Notes: generated by a model from the sequence alone, not told the origin. Positions 8,338-19,152 are shown, numbered from the stretch's first letter. The stretch is 64,000 nt of DNA from Paenibacillus polymyxa M1 (GCF_000237325.1 NC_017542.1:4374501-4438500); one strand, 5' to 3'. Numbers and translations: made by a program.

Positions 8338-8460
8338 TCTTAATCCTCTTCATTCTAAAAAAGCGATCATGTCAGATATAAAATTCTGGATTTTCCAATT
8401 AAGACTATGTATTAGCTAATTTACTATCTAAATTTTGCTTTTCGAAAGGAGCCAGAACCT

Positions 8461-9816
8461 ATGAAGCAGCATCGCTATCTCCCCATGACCGAACAAGACC
8501 AAACCGAAATGCTGCGTGTGGTGGGCGTATCATCCATTGATGATTTATTCAGTGACATTCCAGAGGCTATTCGATACCAAGGGGAACTCCCTCTTTCCTC
8601 TCGGCTCGACGAAAGAGCCTTAACTCGCCACATGGCCGAGCTAGCCGGACACAACGCCAATGCAGATACACATGCCAGCTTTCTTGGTGCAGGTATTTAT
8701 GATCATCATATTCCGTCCGTCATTCAGCACATCACCTCACGTTCCGAATTTTACACAGCCTACACCCCCTATCAGCCGGAAGTAAGCCAGGGCGAGCTGC
8801 AAGCCATTTTTGAATTCCAGTCGTATATTTGCGAATTGACAGGTATGGCGGTAGCGAATGCCAGCATGTACGATGGGGCTACAGCTCTGGCGGAAGCGGG
8901 CTCATTGGCCGCTTCCGCCACGCGTCGTAAACAGCTTATCGTATCAAGGTCTGTCCATCCAGAGGCACGTCAGGTATTGGCAGCCTATGCACGCGGATTG
9001 GATTTGGACATTGTGGAAATCGGCTGTTCGGATGGCGTAACGGATGTCGATGCGCTAGCCACGGCCGTATCGGAACAGACGGCGGCTGTTTTGATCCAAA
9101 ATCCCAACTTTTTCGGAGCCGTGGAAAATCTGAAGCCGATGGCTGACCTCATCCATGCGCATCAAGGGCTTATGGTTGTTAGTGCCAATCCACTGGCACT
9201 AGGCTTGCTAGAGACCCCTGGTAAGCAAGGCGCGGATATTGTTGTAGGAGACGCGCAGCCACTTGGGATCTCATCCTCCCTCGGTGGTCCGACCTGCGGT
9301 TACTTTGCTGTTTCCCAGGCGCATATGCGCCGTATCCCTGGACGTATCGTAGGCCAAACTACAGACCGTAACGGCAAACGCGGCTTCGTACTGACCTTGC
9401 AAGCGCGGGAACAGCATATCCGCCGCGAAAAGGCCACGTCTAACATTTGCTCCAATCAAGCGTTGCTCGCTTTATCTGCATCTGTATATTTGTCTGTCAT
9501 GGGTAGACAGGGGATCAAGGAAGTAGCCGAGCTAAATTTGCATAAAAGCCGTTATGCGTTAGAGCAATTGATGAGCTTGAAGGGCGTATCTACCTCGTTT
9601 AACGCACCAACCTTTAATGAGTTTGCCCTTAAACTGCCTGAGGGTACAGATATGAGCAAACTCCAGGCCGAGCTGCTAGCTGCCGGATTTATCGCTGGCT
9701 ACGATTTGGGCCGGGACTATGAGGAACTTGCTGGTCACATGCTGATTGCCGTGACGGAGCAAAGAACCAAAGAAGAGATTGACCAATTTGTACACACCTT
9801 GGGGGAATTGCTATGA
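8461..9816 (+). CDS. gcvPA: Glycine dehydrogenase (decarboxylating) subunit 1
   Basis: N-terminal half of the split P protein, which decarboxylates glycine with pyridoxal phosphate and loads GcvH. At 451 residues it has the normal length for GcvPA and begins [18 protein letters not shown]. Landmarks are [28 protein letters not shown] and [12 protein letters not shown]. It lacks the PLP lysine, which is supplied by GcvPB. AAAGGAGCC precedes the ATG. The stop overlaps the gcvPB start by 4 bases (ATGA), the expected coupling for two obligate partners. Confidence 0.97.
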   Translation: MKQHRYLPMTEQDQTEMLRVVGVSSIDDLFSDIPEAIRYQGELPLSSRLDERALTRHMAELAGHNANADTHASFLGAGIYDHHIPSVIQHITSRSEFYTAYTPYQPEVSQGELQAIFEFQSYICELTGMAVANASMYDGATALAEAGSLAASATRRKQLIVSRSVHPEARQVLAAYARGLDLDIVEIGCSDGVTDVDALATAVSEQTAAVLIQNPNFFGAVENLKPMADLIHAHQGLMVVSANPLALGLLETPGKQGADIVVGDAQPLGISSSLGGPTCGYFAVSQAHMRRIPGRIVGQTTDRNGKRGFVLTLQAREQHIRREKATSNICSNQALLALSASVYLSVMGRQGIKEVAELNLHKSRYALEQLMSLKGVSTSFNAPTFNEFALKLPEGTDMSKLQAELLAAGFIAGYDLGRDYEELAGHMLIAVTEQRTKEEIDQFVHTLGELL

Positions 9817-11309
9817 CACACACCGGACAGGATCAGAAACAAGAACTGTTAAAGGAACACGATCAAACGCTCATTTTTGAATTGAGCCGTCCGGGTCGCA
9901 TCGCTTATTCCCTTCCCGATTGCGACGTTCCCCGTCGCCCGGTGGCAGAGCTTTTGCCGGATTATGCGCTGCGCAGCGAACCTGCGGCATTACCCGAGGT
10001 ATACGAAGTAGATGTTATTCGCCATTATACCGCCCTGTCCCAGCGCAATTTCGGCGTCGACAACGGATTTTATCCGCTTGGCTCGTGTACGATGAAATAC
10101 AATCCGAAGGTGAATGAGGATGTTGCCCGTTACGCAGGCTTTGCTAAAATTCACCCATATCAGCCGGAGGATAGCATCCAGGGGGCTATGGAACTGCTGC
10201 ATACGCTCCAAAATGATCTGGCTGCGTTGACCGGCATGGATGCCGTTACGCTTCAGCCCGCTGCTGGCGCCCATGGCGAATGGACCGGGCTGATGATGAT
10301 CCGCTCGTACCACGAAGCACGTGGCGAGCGACGTACCAAGGTGCTCGTGCCGGATTCCTCGCATGGAACGAACCCCGCCAGTGCAACCGTCGCGGGTTTC
10401 GAAACAGTCACCCTTCCCTCCACCCCTGAGGGGCTGGTGGATCTGGATGCGCTGCGTCAAGCCGTAGGCAACGACACCGCTGCGCTCATGCTGACCAATC
10501 CGAACACGCTTGGTCTGTTCGAGAAGCAAATCACTGATATTGCCGCAATTGTGCATGACGCAGGTGGCCTGCTCTACTATGACGGCGCAAATTCCAATGC
10601 TATCATGGGGATTACCCGCCCTGGGGATATGGGCTTTGATGTGGTGCATCTCAATTTGCACAAAACGATGAGTACTCCGCACGGTGGAGGGGGCCCGGGC
10701 GCTGGACCTGTCGGCGTAAAGCAGCGACTGATTCCCTTTCTGCCCAAGCCGCTTGTCGTACGTGATCCGCAGGGTATGTACCGCTGGGATCGGGAGCAGG
10801 GAGATTCTATTGGGCGGGTCAAAGCCTTTTATGGCAACTTCGGCATTCTCGTCCGTGCCTATGCCTATATCCGCAGCTACGGTCCTGATGGCTTGAAGCG
10901 AGTGTCCGAATGTGCTGTACTCAATGCCAACTACATGATGCATCGGCTGGCTCCGTATTTTGATCTGCCTTATCCCGGGCATTGTAAACACGAATTTGTC
11001 ATGTCGGGACGAGGCTTGAAGAAGTTTGGAGTGCGCACGCTTGATGTAGCCAAACGGTTGCTTGATTTCGGTTACCATCCACCTACCATTTATTTTCCGC
11101 TGAATGTAGAGGAATGCATCATGATCGAGCCGACGGAAACAGAAAGTAAAGAGACGCTGGATGCTTTTGTCGATACTATGATTCATATTGCGCGCGAAGC
11201 CGAGGAGAACCCTGAGCTGGTGCTCAATGCCCCCTATACCACTCCAGTCACGCGCCTGGATGAAACCACTGCAGCCCGTAAACCTGTGCTGAATTGCGCA
11301 TGTAGTTAA
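9813..11309 (+). CDS. gcvPB: Glycine dehydrogenase (decarboxylating) subunit 2
   Basis: C-terminal, PLP-bearing half of the split P protein. The cofactor lysine is Lys284 in [18 protein letters not shown], with the glycine-rich loop directly after it. Other family landmarks are [14 protein letters not shown] near residue 90 and [10 protein letters not shown] near 150. The 498-residue length is normal. Translation is coupled to gcvPA by an ATGA overlap. It closes the riboswitch-controlled operon and is followed by hairpins at 11347-11388. Confidence 0.97.
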   Translation: MTHTGQDQKQELLKEHDQTLIFELSRPGRIAYSLPDCDVPRRPVAELLPDYALRSEPAALPEVYEVDVIRHYTALSQRNFGVDNGFYPLGSCTMKYNPKVNEDVARYAGFAKIHPYQPEDSIQGAMELLHTLQNDLAALTGMDAVTLQPAAGAHGEWTGLMMIRSYHEARGERRTKVLVPDSSHGTNPASATVAGFETVTLPSTPEGLVDLDALRQAVGNDTAALMLTNPNTLGLFEKQITDIAAIVHDAGGLLYYDGANSNAIMGITRPGDMGFDVVHLNLHKTMSTPHGGGGPGAGPVGVKQRLIPFLPKPLVVRDPQGMYRWDREQGDSIGRVKAFYGNFGILVRAYAYIRSYGPDGLKRVSECAVLNANYMMHRLAPYFDLPYPGHCKHEFVMSGRGLKKFGVRTLDVAKRLLDFGYHPPTIYFPLNVEECIMIEPTETESKETLDAFVDTMIHIAREAEENPELVLNAPYTTPVTRLDETTAARKPVLNCACS

Positions 11310-11341
11310 GAATAAATTCAACCCAACAATCCAAAGCATAC

Positions 11342-11396
11342 AAAAAAGCCGGTATCTGTTGAGATACCGGCTGCTGTATGTATACAGCAATTTTTG
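11342..11396. terminator. Convergent terminators of the gcv and pts operons
   Basis: AGCCGGTATC/GATACCGGCT (11347-11372) is followed on the minus strand by TTTTTTG and would end ptsI transcripts. The adjacent GCTGTAT/ATACAGC (11373-11388) followed by AATTTTTG would act on the plus strand after gcvPB. The gcv and pts operons converge here with only 128 bases between stop codons. Confidence 0.8.
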
Positions 11397-11437
11397 TTGG
11401 AAAAAGATATAACCTTTGAAAAATGTGATACCCTTCC

Positions 11438-13150
11438 TTATGCTTCGATGCTTTGAACCAATTCAACAACCTGCTCAGCTGTTTGCATATCCAGAGCTTT
11501 TGCAGCCAATTTCTCCATGTCCGCACGGGACAACTTAGAGATTTGACTACGTGCTGGCAGAATGGAAGTTGCGCTCATGCTGAACTCATCAAGTCCCAGA
11601 CCCAGCAGCAACGGAATTGCTGTGGTGTCTCCTGCCATTTCACCACACATACCAACCCAACGTCCTTCACGGTGAGCGGCATCAATAACCATTTTCACCA
11701 GACGCAAAATAGATGGGTTATATGGTTGATACAGGTAAGAAACTCGTTCGTTCATACGATCTGCTGCCATGGTGTATTGAATCAGATCGTTAGTACCGAT
11801 ACTAAAGAAATCCACTTCTTTTGCGAATTGGTCAGCCAATACCGCTGTGGAAGGAATTTCTACCATGATGCCCAGCTGAATTTCTTCAGATACGGATACA
11901 CCCTCGGCTACCAACTTTTCTTTTTCCTCCAACAAAACAGCTTTAGCTTCACGGAATTCGTTCAGCGTAGCAATCATTGGGAACATAATGCGCAGGTTAC
12001 CGTGTACACTTGCACGCAACAAAGCACGCAATTGAGTGCGGAAGATATCCTGGCGATCCAGACACAGACGAATAGCACGGAATCCGAGGAACGGATTCAT
12101 TTCTTTCGGCAGATCCAGATAAGGAAGTTCTTTATCTCCACCGATGTCCAAAGTACGGACTACAACCGGTTTGCTTTCCATTCTTTCCAGAACCGTTTTG
12201 TAAGCTGTGTACTGTACATCTTCGGATGGGAGCTTGTCGCGTCCCATGTACAAGAATTCCGTACGGTACAAGCCAACGCCTTCTCCACCGTTGTCCAGAA
12301 CACCAGCTACATCGTTAGGCGTACCAATATTGGCTGCCAGTTCGACATGGACACCATCAACGGAAACCGTAGCTTCGCCACGCAGCTTACGCCACTCTTC
12401 GCGTTGCTTGTCATATGCCACCTGTTTAGCGCGGTATTCCGCAATGATTTCTTCGGTAGGATTCACGAATACATGACCATCCAGACCATCGACGATAATC
12501 AAATCGCCGCTTTTAGCTTGAGACAATATATTTTTCGTTCCTACAACAGCAGGAATTTCTAATGAACGAGCCATAATAGCCGAGTGCGAAGTGCGTCCAC
12601 CGATGTTCGTTGCAAAGCCTTTAACAAATTCACGGTTCAGCTGAGCTGTGTCGGAAGGTGTCAAATCTTCTGCAAGTACAATCGTTTCTTCGGCAATTTC
12701 TGCAGGACTGACAAAATGAACACCAAGCAGATGATTAAGCACCCGTTTGGTTACATCACGCATGTCCGATGCGCGTTCTTGCAAATATGCACTTTTCATG
12801 TTTTCAAACATGGAAACAAATTGTGTAGCTACTTCATTCAAAGCATAGTCAGCATTGAGCTGCTCGTCTCTGATTTTAGCTTTAACCGGATCGATCAATT
12901 CAGGATCATTCAGGATGAGCAAGTGAGATGCAAAAATTTCTGCTTTTTTCTCACCCAGTTCCCGAAGCGTTTTCTCCTTAATCGATTCCAATTCGGTTTG
13001 AGATTCTGCCAAAGCCGCATCCAATCTTGCGATTTCAGCTTCAACATCACCAACCGCGCGTCTCTCTACAGCGTAATTCGGATGCTCCAAGATAAACGCC
13101 CGGGCAATGGCTATGCCTGCCGAAGCGGCAATCCCGGAAATTTTAAGCAT
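11438..13150 (-). CDS. ptsI: PTS enzyme I (phosphoenolpyruvate-protein phosphotransferase)
   Basis: General PTS enzyme that autophosphorylates from phosphoenolpyruvate and passes phosphate to HPr. The phosphorylated residue is His189 in [13 protein letters not shown], as in B. subtilis. The C-terminal TIM-barrel carries the PEP-utiliser signature [19 protein letters not shown] and MCGEMAGD. The 570-residue length is standard. The start overlaps the end of ptsH by 8 bases, so translation of the two carriers is coupled. The product feeds both the glucose and mannitol permeases encoded in this window. Confidence 0.98.
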   Translation of the reverse strand: MLKISGIAASAGIAIARAFILEHPNYAVERRAVGDVEAEIARLDAALAESQTELESIKEKTLRELGEKKAEIFASHLLILNDPELIDPVKAKIRDEQLNADYALNEVATQFVSMFENMKSAYLQERASDMRDVTKRVLNHLLGVHFVSPAEIAEETIVLAEDLTPSDTAQLNREFVKGFATNIGGRTSHSAIMARSLEIPAVVGTKNILSQAKSGDLIIVDGLDGHVFVNPTEEIIAEYRAKQVAYDKQREEWRKLRGEATVSVDGVHVELAANIGTPNDVAGVLDNGGEGVGLYRTEFLYMGRDKLPSEDVQYTAYKTVLERMESKPVVVRTLDIGGDKELPYLDLPKEMNPFLGFRAIRLCLDRQDIFRTQLRALLRASVHGNLRIMFPMIATLNEFREAKAVLLEEKEKLVAEGVSVSEEIQLGIMVEIPSTAVLADQFAKEVDFFSIGTNDLIQYTMAADRMNERVSYLYQPYNPSILRLVKMVIDAAHREGRWVGMCGEMAGDTTAIPLLLGLGLDEFSMSATSILPARSQISKLSRADMEKLAAKALDMQTAEQVVELVQSIEA

Positions 13151-13418
13151 GAACTTCGCCCAGCCCTTCGTTAACGATTACATTTTCAAGAGCTTTCAAT
13201 GCTTCAGCAGCTTCAGCGCCTTCGCAGATAATGTTAATAGTATCCCCTTGTTCCAGACCCAGAGACAATACACCCAGAATGGATTTCAAAGTTACTTTTT
13301 TACCGTTAGCTTCGGCGAAAGACTCAGCACCGCTGAATTTGTTAGCTGTATTTACCAGCGCAGTTGCAGGACGTGCATGGATACCGTCTTCATCCGTGAT
13401 TCTAAAAGTTGTTTGCAT
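13143..13418 (-). CDS. ptsH: Phosphocarrier protein HPr
   Basis: Small phosphocarrier between enzyme I and sugar-specific IIA units. The catalytic histidine is His14 in GIHARPAT and the regulatory serine is Ser46 in LKSILGV, the HPr kinase target of Firmicutes. With Ser46 phosphorylated, HPr becomes a corepressor of CcpA, which fits the cre-like site at mtlA. 91 residues is slightly longer than the usual 87-88. GGGAGGAAC lies upstream of the ATG. The 110-base gap to ptsG shows no clear terminator, so ptsG-ptsH-ptsI may be one transcript. Confidence 0.98.
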   Translation of the reverse strand: MQTTFRITDEDGIHARPATALVNTANKFSGAESFAEANGKKVTLKSILGVLSLGLEQGDTINIICEGAEAAEALKALENVIVNEGLGEVHA

Positions 13419-13528
13419 AATTTGTTCCTCCCACTTTCCTAAAGATAATATTTGTTTACACGCAGTATACCGGGCAGATGACCAGGCGGCTTAAGCCGCC
13501 TAATCAACTAATCCGAAACACATAGAGT

Positions 13529-15583
13529 TTATTTTATCGTAATTATACCATCTTCGCCAGCCTTCAATACTCCAGTTTTGTTTAAAGTTACCGAAGAACC
13601 TTCTGGAAGGTTGGTAAAAATGACAGGTGAGACGATGGATTTAGCGTTGGCTTTCACATATTCCAGGTCTACTTTCATGATCGGTTGGCCAGCTGACACA
13701 AGATCGCCTTCGTTCACCAAAACGTCAAATCCTTGACCTTTAAGCTTCACTGTATTCACCCCGATATGAACAAGCACTTCTTTACCACCATCGGATTGAA
13801 TACCAACCGCATGCTTGCTTGGGAATACATTGAATACTTTACCATAGACAGGAGAAACAATTGTTCCATCATTAGGCACAACTGCAAAGCCATCACCTGT
13901 CATACGTTCTGCAAATACTGGATCGGGAACTGTCGAAATGTCAACCAATTCGCCGTTAACTGGCATCACGATATCTTCCACAACAATCGTTTGCTTTTGT
14001 TCTCCGGCTTCCTTTTCCTCTTGTGGAGCTGGTTCTGAAGGCGCAGGTGCAGGTGTACGACCTGCCATGATATCAGCCATTTGAGTTTTAATTGTATCGG
14101 AACGGGTACCGAAGATCGCCTGTACATTGTTACCCACTTCCAGGACACCTGAGGCGCCAAGTTGTTTCAGACGAGCTTTGTCAACGTTTGATTTCTCATT
14201 AACTTCAATCCGAAGGCGTGTAATACATGCATCCAGATGCTTGATATTCGATGAACCACCGAAAGCAGCCAAAATGTTATGTGGAAGCTCATCACTGCTA
14301 CCGCTTGCTGCACCATCCACATTTTCTGTAGCTTCTTCACGTCCTGGTGTCTTCAAGTTGAATTTCCGTATAATGAATCGGAATCCGAAGTAGTAAATAA
14401 CCGCCAAAATCAGACCGACGATAATTACATACCACCATGGCGTACGGGTTGGAATAATCCCGAAAATCAGGAAGTCAATAAATCCACCAGAGAACGTCAT
14501 GCCGATTTTAACATTCAAAATTTGCATCGTCATGAATGACAAACCTGCAAATACACAGTGTACTGCAAACAGCAATGGAGCTACGAACAGGAAGGAAAAT
14601 TCCAGTGGCTCCGTAATACCTGTCAGGAACGAAGTCAAGGCTGCTGAACCCATGATACCTGCTACATATTTTTTGTGTTCTGGTCTTGCTTCATGATACA
14701 TCGCAAGTGCTGCAGCCGGTAATCCGAACATCATGAATGGGAATTTACCTACTTGGAACGTACTTGCTGTCAGTGCCACGCCGTCGCGAAGCTGACTAAA
14801 GAAGATTTGCTGGTCACCGTGAACGGTTTGACCTGCTTTGTTAACATATTCACCAAACTCAAACCAGAACGGTGAGTACCAGATGTGATGCAGACCAAAT
14901 GGAATGAGCGCACGTTCGATAACCCCGAACAGGAACGCCGACAAGGTCGGGTTGGAATACACCATAAAGTGAGATACTGCGTTAAGCCCTTGCTGAACTG
15001 GAGGCCAGATCAGAACCAGTGCCAGTCCAACAATCAGTGAAGATACTGCCGTTGCAATTGGAACGAAGCGCTTACCCGCGAAAAAGCCCAGGTACGAAGG
15101 AAGCTCGATTTTGAAAAATCGGTTGTACATAGCAGCGGCCAGTATACCGATGATAATCCCGCCGAACACCCCGGTTTGCAGTGTAGGAATACCCAACACA
15201 TTCGCATAACCCGGTATTTTTTGAGCAATCAGACCAGGTGTGACTCCCACAGCTGTACCCAGCGTAATGTTCATTACGAGGTAACCGATGATCGCAGCCA
15301 AACCTGCTACACCCTCGCCGCCCGCCAGACCGACGGCTACGCCGACTGCGAACAACAGCGCCAGATTATCAAAAACAATTTGTCCGGCATTCATCATGAT
15401 GGTCGCTACCGATTGAACCCAGCCCGCATTTAATGCAGGGATGTACTGGAGAAAATCAGGGTTGACCAGCATGTTGCCGATACCCAATAAAAGCCCCGCA
15501 GCTGGCAAAATAGCTACTGGAAGCATTAACGCTTTACCGACACGCTGTAAAACGCCGAAAAGCTTTTTAAACATACCATCCAC
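13529..15583 (-). CDS. ptsG: Glucose-specific PTS enzyme IICBA
   Basis: Single-chain glucose permease of 684 residues. IIC (about 1-390) has the MFKKLFGVLQRVGKALMLPV start and many membrane spans. IIB (about 430-510) has its phosphorylated Cys in LDACITRLRIEV. A Pro/Ala/Glu-rich linker (APAPSEPAPQEE) leads to IIA (about 540-684), with the active His in VLVHIGVNTVKLKG. The first ATG at 15583 has AAGGA 5 bases ahead; the ATG three codons later (MFKKLF) is an equally possible start. The leader carries a GlcT-responsive RNA antiterminator (15621-15739). Confidence 0.97.
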   Translation of the reverse strand: MDGMFKKLFGVLQRVGKALMLPVAILPAAGLLLGIGNMLVNPDFLQYIPALNAGWVQSVATIMMNAGQIVFDNLALLFAVGVAVGLAGGEGVAGLAAIIGYLVMNITLGTAVGVTPGLIAQKIPGYANVLGIPTLQTGVFGGIIIGILAAAMYNRFFKIELPSYLGFFAGKRFVPIATAVSSLIVGLALVLIWPPVQQGLNAVSHFMVYSNPTLSAFLFGVIERALIPFGLHHIWYSPFWFEFGEYVNKAGQTVHGDQQIFFSQLRDGVALTASTFQVGKFPFMMFGLPAAALAMYHEARPEHKKYVAGIMGSAALTSFLTGITEPLEFSFLFVAPLLFAVHCVFAGLSFMTMQILNVKIGMTFSGGFIDFLIFGIIPTRTPWWYVIIVGLILAVIYYFGFRFIIRKFNLKTPGREEATENVDGAASGSSDELPHNILAAFGGSSNIKHLDACITRLRIEVNEKSNVDKARLKQLGASGVLEVGNNVQAIFGTRSDTIKTQMADIMAGRTPAPAPSEPAPQEEKEAGEQKQTIVVEDIVMPVNGELVDISTVPDPVFAERMTGDGFAVVPNDGTIVSPVYGKVFNVFPSKHAVGIQSDGGKEVLVHIGVNTVKLKGQGFDVLVNEGDLVSAGQPIMKVDLEYVKANAKSIVSPVIFTNLPEGSSVTLNKTGVLKAGEDGIITIK

Positions 15584-15620
15584 ATCCTTCTCTGAAATTT
15601 AGAACAGAGGTAAAACAACA

Positions 15621-15739
15621 AAAAAGGCATGAGCCGATTTAAGTATGTTTGAACACAACCTTGGGATATAGCTTACCCCACTAGGCTGTAAACAATCATA
15701 ACTTAAAACAACTCATGCCTGATCGAATCAGTAACACGT
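15621..15739 (-). promoter_or_regulatory. GlcT-type ribonucleic antiterminator (RAT) and terminator in the ptsG leader
   Basis: On the minus strand 15711-15739 reads CGTGTTACTGATTCGATCAG followed by GCATGAGT, which closely resembles the RAT hairpin known from ptsG leaders. Its 3' arm GGCATGAG is also the 5' arm of a terminator whose other arm CTCATGCC (15626-15633) is followed by TTTTTTG. The two structures cannot form together, which is the standard antitermination arrangement. The terminator loop is long (about 78 bases) and contains a secondary GGGTAAGC/ATATCCC element. GlcT is encoded directly upstream. Confidence 0.85.
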
Positions 15740-15813
15740 TAAAATGTTTAGTTGTTGTCTTCCTCATTGCAAAATTGATTATAGCACCACGCTAAATGCG
15801 AGGCAATACTTTT

Positions 15814-16686
15814 TTATTCGGGCTTTATCACGGTTTGTTGCTCTCCCTGCTTGCGTTGGGACAAACGCTGCAGATGCATCGTCAAATAGCTAACTTCAGC
15901 TGGATACACCGGTTTACGTAGCCTTTTCTCCATAATCTTCGTAAGTTTCCAGGCCAGCATATACATTTCTGGATATTCTTCATTCAAAAGCTTGTCCAAT
16001 CGGTAAATCTCCTGCACAATCTCTCCTCGTCGTACACGTTCAATCGCAAATCTCAGATGAGTCAGCAGACGGGAATAATCAAGGGATTGGAGAGGAATTC
16101 GGTAATCGAGTGTCGTCTCGACGACCTGAACCATGTCAGCAATCAGACGAGAATCCTTCCTAACCTCGGAGATATGTTGGTTCGTCATAGCACTATAAAT
16201 ATGCAGAGCTACGAATCCGATTTCATCTTCTCCCAGATCCACGTCCATCTTATCCTTGATCAAAGCAACAGCCTGCTCAGCCATCTTGTATTCCTGAGGA
16301 TATATTTCCCTAGTTTCATACAAGAACGGATTATGAATCGTAATCCCCTGTTTATGACGGTTGATGGAGAAGGCAATATGGTCAGTTAAAGCAATCAGTA
16401 TATGCTCATTAAGAGGCTTTTTGGCTTGAAGCTGAACAAGATGAAGCACCTCACCGATGACCTCAATGAGCTTTTCATCCAGCTCAGGAAGCAATCGTTT
16501 GTATTGCTCCTGCTCTTCATGGCTTTTTAATATAAATAATTTTTCAACTGAATCCAACGGCATTAAATCGCCGGGTTTGCGATTGAAACCGATTCCTTTT
16601 CCAATCACGACAACCTCATCATGCTCGGGATGCATCCCTATAATCACATTGTTATTCAGCGCTTTGGCCACTTTTAGGCTGCTCAC
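15814..16686 (-). CDS. glcT: GlcT, PRD-containing transcriptional antiterminator
   Basis: RNA-binding antiterminator of the BglG/SacY family that opens ptsG expression when glucose is present. The N-terminal CAT domain (about 1-58; MSSLKVAKALNNNVIIG) binds the RAT, followed by two PRDs (about 65-170 and 175-280) with the conserved histidines in ALTDHIAFSINRH, FVALHIYSAM and YLTMHLQRL. The 290-residue length is normal. The gene lies directly upstream of ptsG in the same orientation, and a RAT of the matching type sits in the intervening 230 bases, so the assignment to GlcT rather than another BglG-family member is strong. Confidence 0.94.
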   Translation of the reverse strand: MSSLKVAKALNNNVIIGMHPEHDEVVVIGKGIGFNRKPGDLMPLDSVEKLFILKSHEEQEQYKRLLPELDEKLIEVIGEVLHLVQLQAKKPLNEHILIALTDHIAFSINRHKQGITIHNPFLYETREIYPQEYKMAEQAVALIKDKMDVDLGEDEIGFVALHIYSAMTNQHISEVRKDSRLIADMVQVVETTLDYRIPLQSLDYSRLLTHLRFAIERVRRGEIVQEIYRLDKLLNEEYPEMYMLAWKLTKIMEKRLRKPVYPAEVSYLTMHLQRLSQRKQGEQQTVIKPE

Positions 16687-16786
16687 ATCCGCACCTCTTT
16701 TATCAGAACCTTGATCCTAAGAATTATAGCATGAAGCTCAGAGGAATCCACGTTAAAGTACCAAATATTCCGCTAAAGGTCAATAA

Positions 16787-16837
16787 AAAGAAAACGCTTT
16801 TCATCACAATTTCCAGGAAATGCTGTGATGAAAAGCG
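16787..16837 (-). terminator. Terminator after the flotillin operon (placed between floT and glcT)
   Basis: CGCTTTTCATCACA (16795-16808) and TGTGATGAAAAGCG (16824-16837) form a 14-base stem. On the minus strand it would be followed by TTTTCTTTTTATTG, ending transcripts coming from floT at 16879. Confidence 0.8.
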
Positions 16838-16878
16838 GTCTTTTGGGGGCTAAGAATCTGTTCCCCAAAGGCTTATCG

Positions 16879-18423
16879 TTATTCTTTATCCGTTAGTGCC
16901 ATCTCAACCGAGGCTGGATTGTGTAGCTTGTTCACATCACCGGAGGACGGTACGGAATGAAGACCATTTTTTCCAGTGGTTAGTCCCTTGATCAACTGCT
17001 CTACATCAATACCGGATACACTCTTAAGCATCTCGGGAGCCGTCGCCATCAGTTCGGTGACATAATTGCTGACACGCGTTGCTCCTTCCCCTTTACCCGT
17101 ATCCACAACAGTTAGTTTATCAATGGATGCAATCGGTTCGGCAATGCGTCCTGCCAGATCCGGCAGCATTTTCACGATAATATCGAGCACGGCAGCCTCT
17201 CCAAACTTCTGGAACGCCTCCGCCAGTTTTTCCTTGGCCTCAGCTTCCGCGAGACCACGCAAACGGATGACATCTGCATCGGCTGTACCTTTGGCCCGTT
17301 CTGCATCCGCTTCTGCTTGCCCGTTTAGACGTTTTTGTTCAGCTGACGCTTTAGCCTGTGTTTCAATCGAGTATTGCAGCGATTCCGCCTCACGCATTTT
17401 ACGCGATTTGTCGGCTTCCGCCGCTTGTTCTACTGCATACCGATCGGCTTCCGCCTTCTTTTTCACTTCCGCATCATATTGCTTTTCACGTACCTGTATT
17501 TCCTTGGCTTGAATATCAATCTCCCGTTCCTTACGTACCAACTCAACTTTCATCTGCTCCTCGACAGCAGTCTGCTTAGCACGGGCCTCCTGAATGTGAT
17601 AAGCCTGATCGGCTTCTGCCCTGGCTGTATCCTGTTCTTTCTTAAACGAAGCCACCTTCAATTCCTTCTCCTTGGCCGCCTCGGCAATATTCGTATCCCG
17701 CAACAGTTCGGCCTTCTGTCCTTCCTGTTCTGCTCGTGCCTTCTGAATTCGGGCATCCCGCACTGCCTCGGCTTCTGCAATCTCTGCATCCCTTTTCACA
17801 GCAGCAATTCTCGGCTTACCGAGCGCATCCAGATACCCATGTTTATCGCGTACGTCTTTGATAGTGAATGAAACGATTTGCAAGCCCATCTTTTTCAGAT
17901 CGCGCGCAGCCACGCCCTGTACTTCCTGCGCAAACCGATCCCGATTACGGTATACTTCCTCTACTGTCATAGAGCCGAGGATTGCCCGCAAATGTCCCTC
18001 CAGCACTTCTTGAGCCTCTCCCCTAAGAGCTTCCAGTGGCTTTCCGATAAACTGTTCCGCTGCTGTGGCTACATCCTCAATGGAACTGCCGACCTTAATA
18101 ATCGCCACACCATCCGCAATCACGGGCACTCCTTGCTCTGTATATACTTCCGGTGTGGTTACGTCCAATTTGTGAGACAACAGAGAGATAAATTCGGACT
18201 GCTGGAAAATAGGCCAAATGAAGGCGCCCCCACCACGTACAATTTTAATCTTGCGACCAGATTCATCCTCGGAAATATTTTTATTTCCCAGAAAAGAACC
18301 TGTCACAATCATTCCTTCATCCGGTCCTACCGTTTTGTAACGGGCCCAAAAAGCAATCCCTAATATGACGATAACAATGACAACAATTCCAGGGACCAAC
18401 ACAATATCTTGCAAATTTGACAC
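16879..18423 (-). CDS. floT: Flotillin-like protein FloT
   Basis: Membrane-associated scaffold of functional lipid microdomains. One N-terminal hydrophobic segment (residues 8-27, IVLVPGIVVIVIVILGIAFW) precedes an SPFH/band-7 domain (about 40-200). Next comes a very long Ala/Glu/Lys-rich coiled coil (about 205-420, many EAEA/QAEAD repeats) and a C-terminal oligomerisation tail. Length 514 is close to B. subtilis FloT (YuaG, 509). It is downstream of an NfeD-family gene by 39 bases, the same pair as yuaF-yuaG, which supports FloT rather than FloA (the latter is about 330 residues). Confidence 0.93.
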   Translation of the reverse strand: MSNLQDIVLVPGIVVIVIVILGIAFWARYKTVGPDEGMIVTGSFLGNKNISEDESGRKIKIVRGGGAFIWPIFQQSEFISLLSHKLDVTTPEVYTEQGVPVIADGVAIIKVGSSIEDVATAAEQFIGKPLEALRGEAQEVLEGHLRAILGSMTVEEVYRNRDRFAQEVQGVAARDLKKMGLQIVSFTIKDVRDKHGYLDALGKPRIAAVKRDAEIAEAEAVRDARIQKARAEQEGQKAELLRDTNIAEAAKEKELKVASFKKEQDTARAEADQAYHIQEARAKQTAVEEQMKVELVRKEREIDIQAKEIQVREKQYDAEVKKKAEADRYAVEQAAEADKSRKMREAESLQYSIETQAKASAEQKRLNGQAEADAERAKGTADADVIRLRGLAEAEAKEKLAEAFQKFGEAAVLDIIVKMLPDLAGRIAEPIASIDKLTVVDTGKGEGATRVSNYVTELMATAPEMLKSVSGIDVEQLIKGLTTGKNGLHSVPSSGDVNKLHNPASVEMALTDKE

Positions 18424-18462
18424 TCCCGATCACGCTCCCTTCAAGTTAAGCGAATGCGCCGT

Positions 18463-18981
18463 CTATGTGTCCAGGTACGCTACGCGGACGACGCCCTCTG
18501 CGACCTCAACCACGACAATACGGGTTCCCGCAGCTAGCGGTTTGTGATCAAAGCTAGATGCTGTATGTATGGTGTTGCCTGCACCCAAGCGGATCATAAC
18601 TTCCCCGTAACCAACCTCAGGTACAGGAATGGTAACCTCACCGATTCTGCCAGTTAGTTCACGCATCGAGAAGCCGCTGGAAACCTCTGAATTCGCCATG
18701 GGCTTGATAAATGCAAAAAACACTAGCACTCCAATAACAAGTGCAATCCCTAAAGCTAGCACAACAACCCAGCCCATGGTCAGCCCAGTATACTTTGTCA
18801 GTAGTACTCCAGCCCCGCCAAAAGCAGTCATAGCCCCAAGTAGAACGACAGGTCTGAACCAATCAAGGCCCGGCAACTCTAACGCCCCATCCAGCCAGCT
18901 ACCGAGTACATCCCCGATCAACACACTAACCACAGTAAAGATTGCGCCTCCTGCCAACAACCACCAAAATAAGGTTTCCAT
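18463..18981 (-). CDS. NfeD-family membrane protein (YuaF-like) partner of flotillin
   Basis: 172 residues with four hydrophobic segments (about 5-27, 42-65, 70-88 region) and a C-terminal soluble beta-rich OB-fold of the NfeD type (about 105-172; GRIGEVTIPVPEVGYGEVMIRLG). The length and the position immediately upstream of floT match B. subtilis YuaF. NfeD-like proteins accompany SPFH proteins and help membrane domain organisation; YuaF influences membrane fluidity. The start ATG 18981 has GGAGGAG upstream. Confident for family and partnership, less for exact role. Confidence 0.88.
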   Translation of the reverse strand: METLFWWLLAGGAIFTVVSVLIGDVLGSWLDGALELPGLDWFRPVVLLGAMTAFGGAGVLLTKYTGLTMGWVVVLALGIALVIGVLVFFAFIKPMANSEVSSGFSMRELTGRIGEVTIPVPEVGYGEVMIRLGAGNTIHTASSFDHKPLAAGTRIVVVEVAEGVVRVAYLDT

Positions 18982-19092
18982 GCGACTCCTCCTTCCATGT
19001 ACTTTTCAGTCTGGTTTCCAGTCTATAACTATGTTTACGTATTCAACCTTAAAAAGTTTCAAAATTTACCTCCAATATTCCAAATTAAACCC

Positions 19093-19131
19093 AAAAAAGC
19101 ACGTTCGTACGTCTAATGACGCCAAACGTGC
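19093..19131 (-). terminator. Terminator after the iron alcohol dehydrogenase gene
   Basis: Minus strand GCACGTT (from 19131) pairs with AACGTGC (19099-19105) and is followed by TTTTTTGGG. It separates the dehydrogenase gene from the floT operon. Confidence 0.8.
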
Positions 19132-19152
19132 CTATTATGATCCAAATGCTGT

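Noticed and set aside
9990-11390. A 466-residue open frame on the minus strand opposite gcvPB
   Set aside because: Its composition mirrors the coding strand of gcvPB, which is an unmistakable enzyme gene; no ribosome binding site or domain supports the antisense frame.
11453-12562. A 369-residue open frame on the plus strand opposite ptsI
   Set aside because: Shadow of ptsI: low-complexity residues (Gln, Asn, Thr, Phe) and no recognisable domain.
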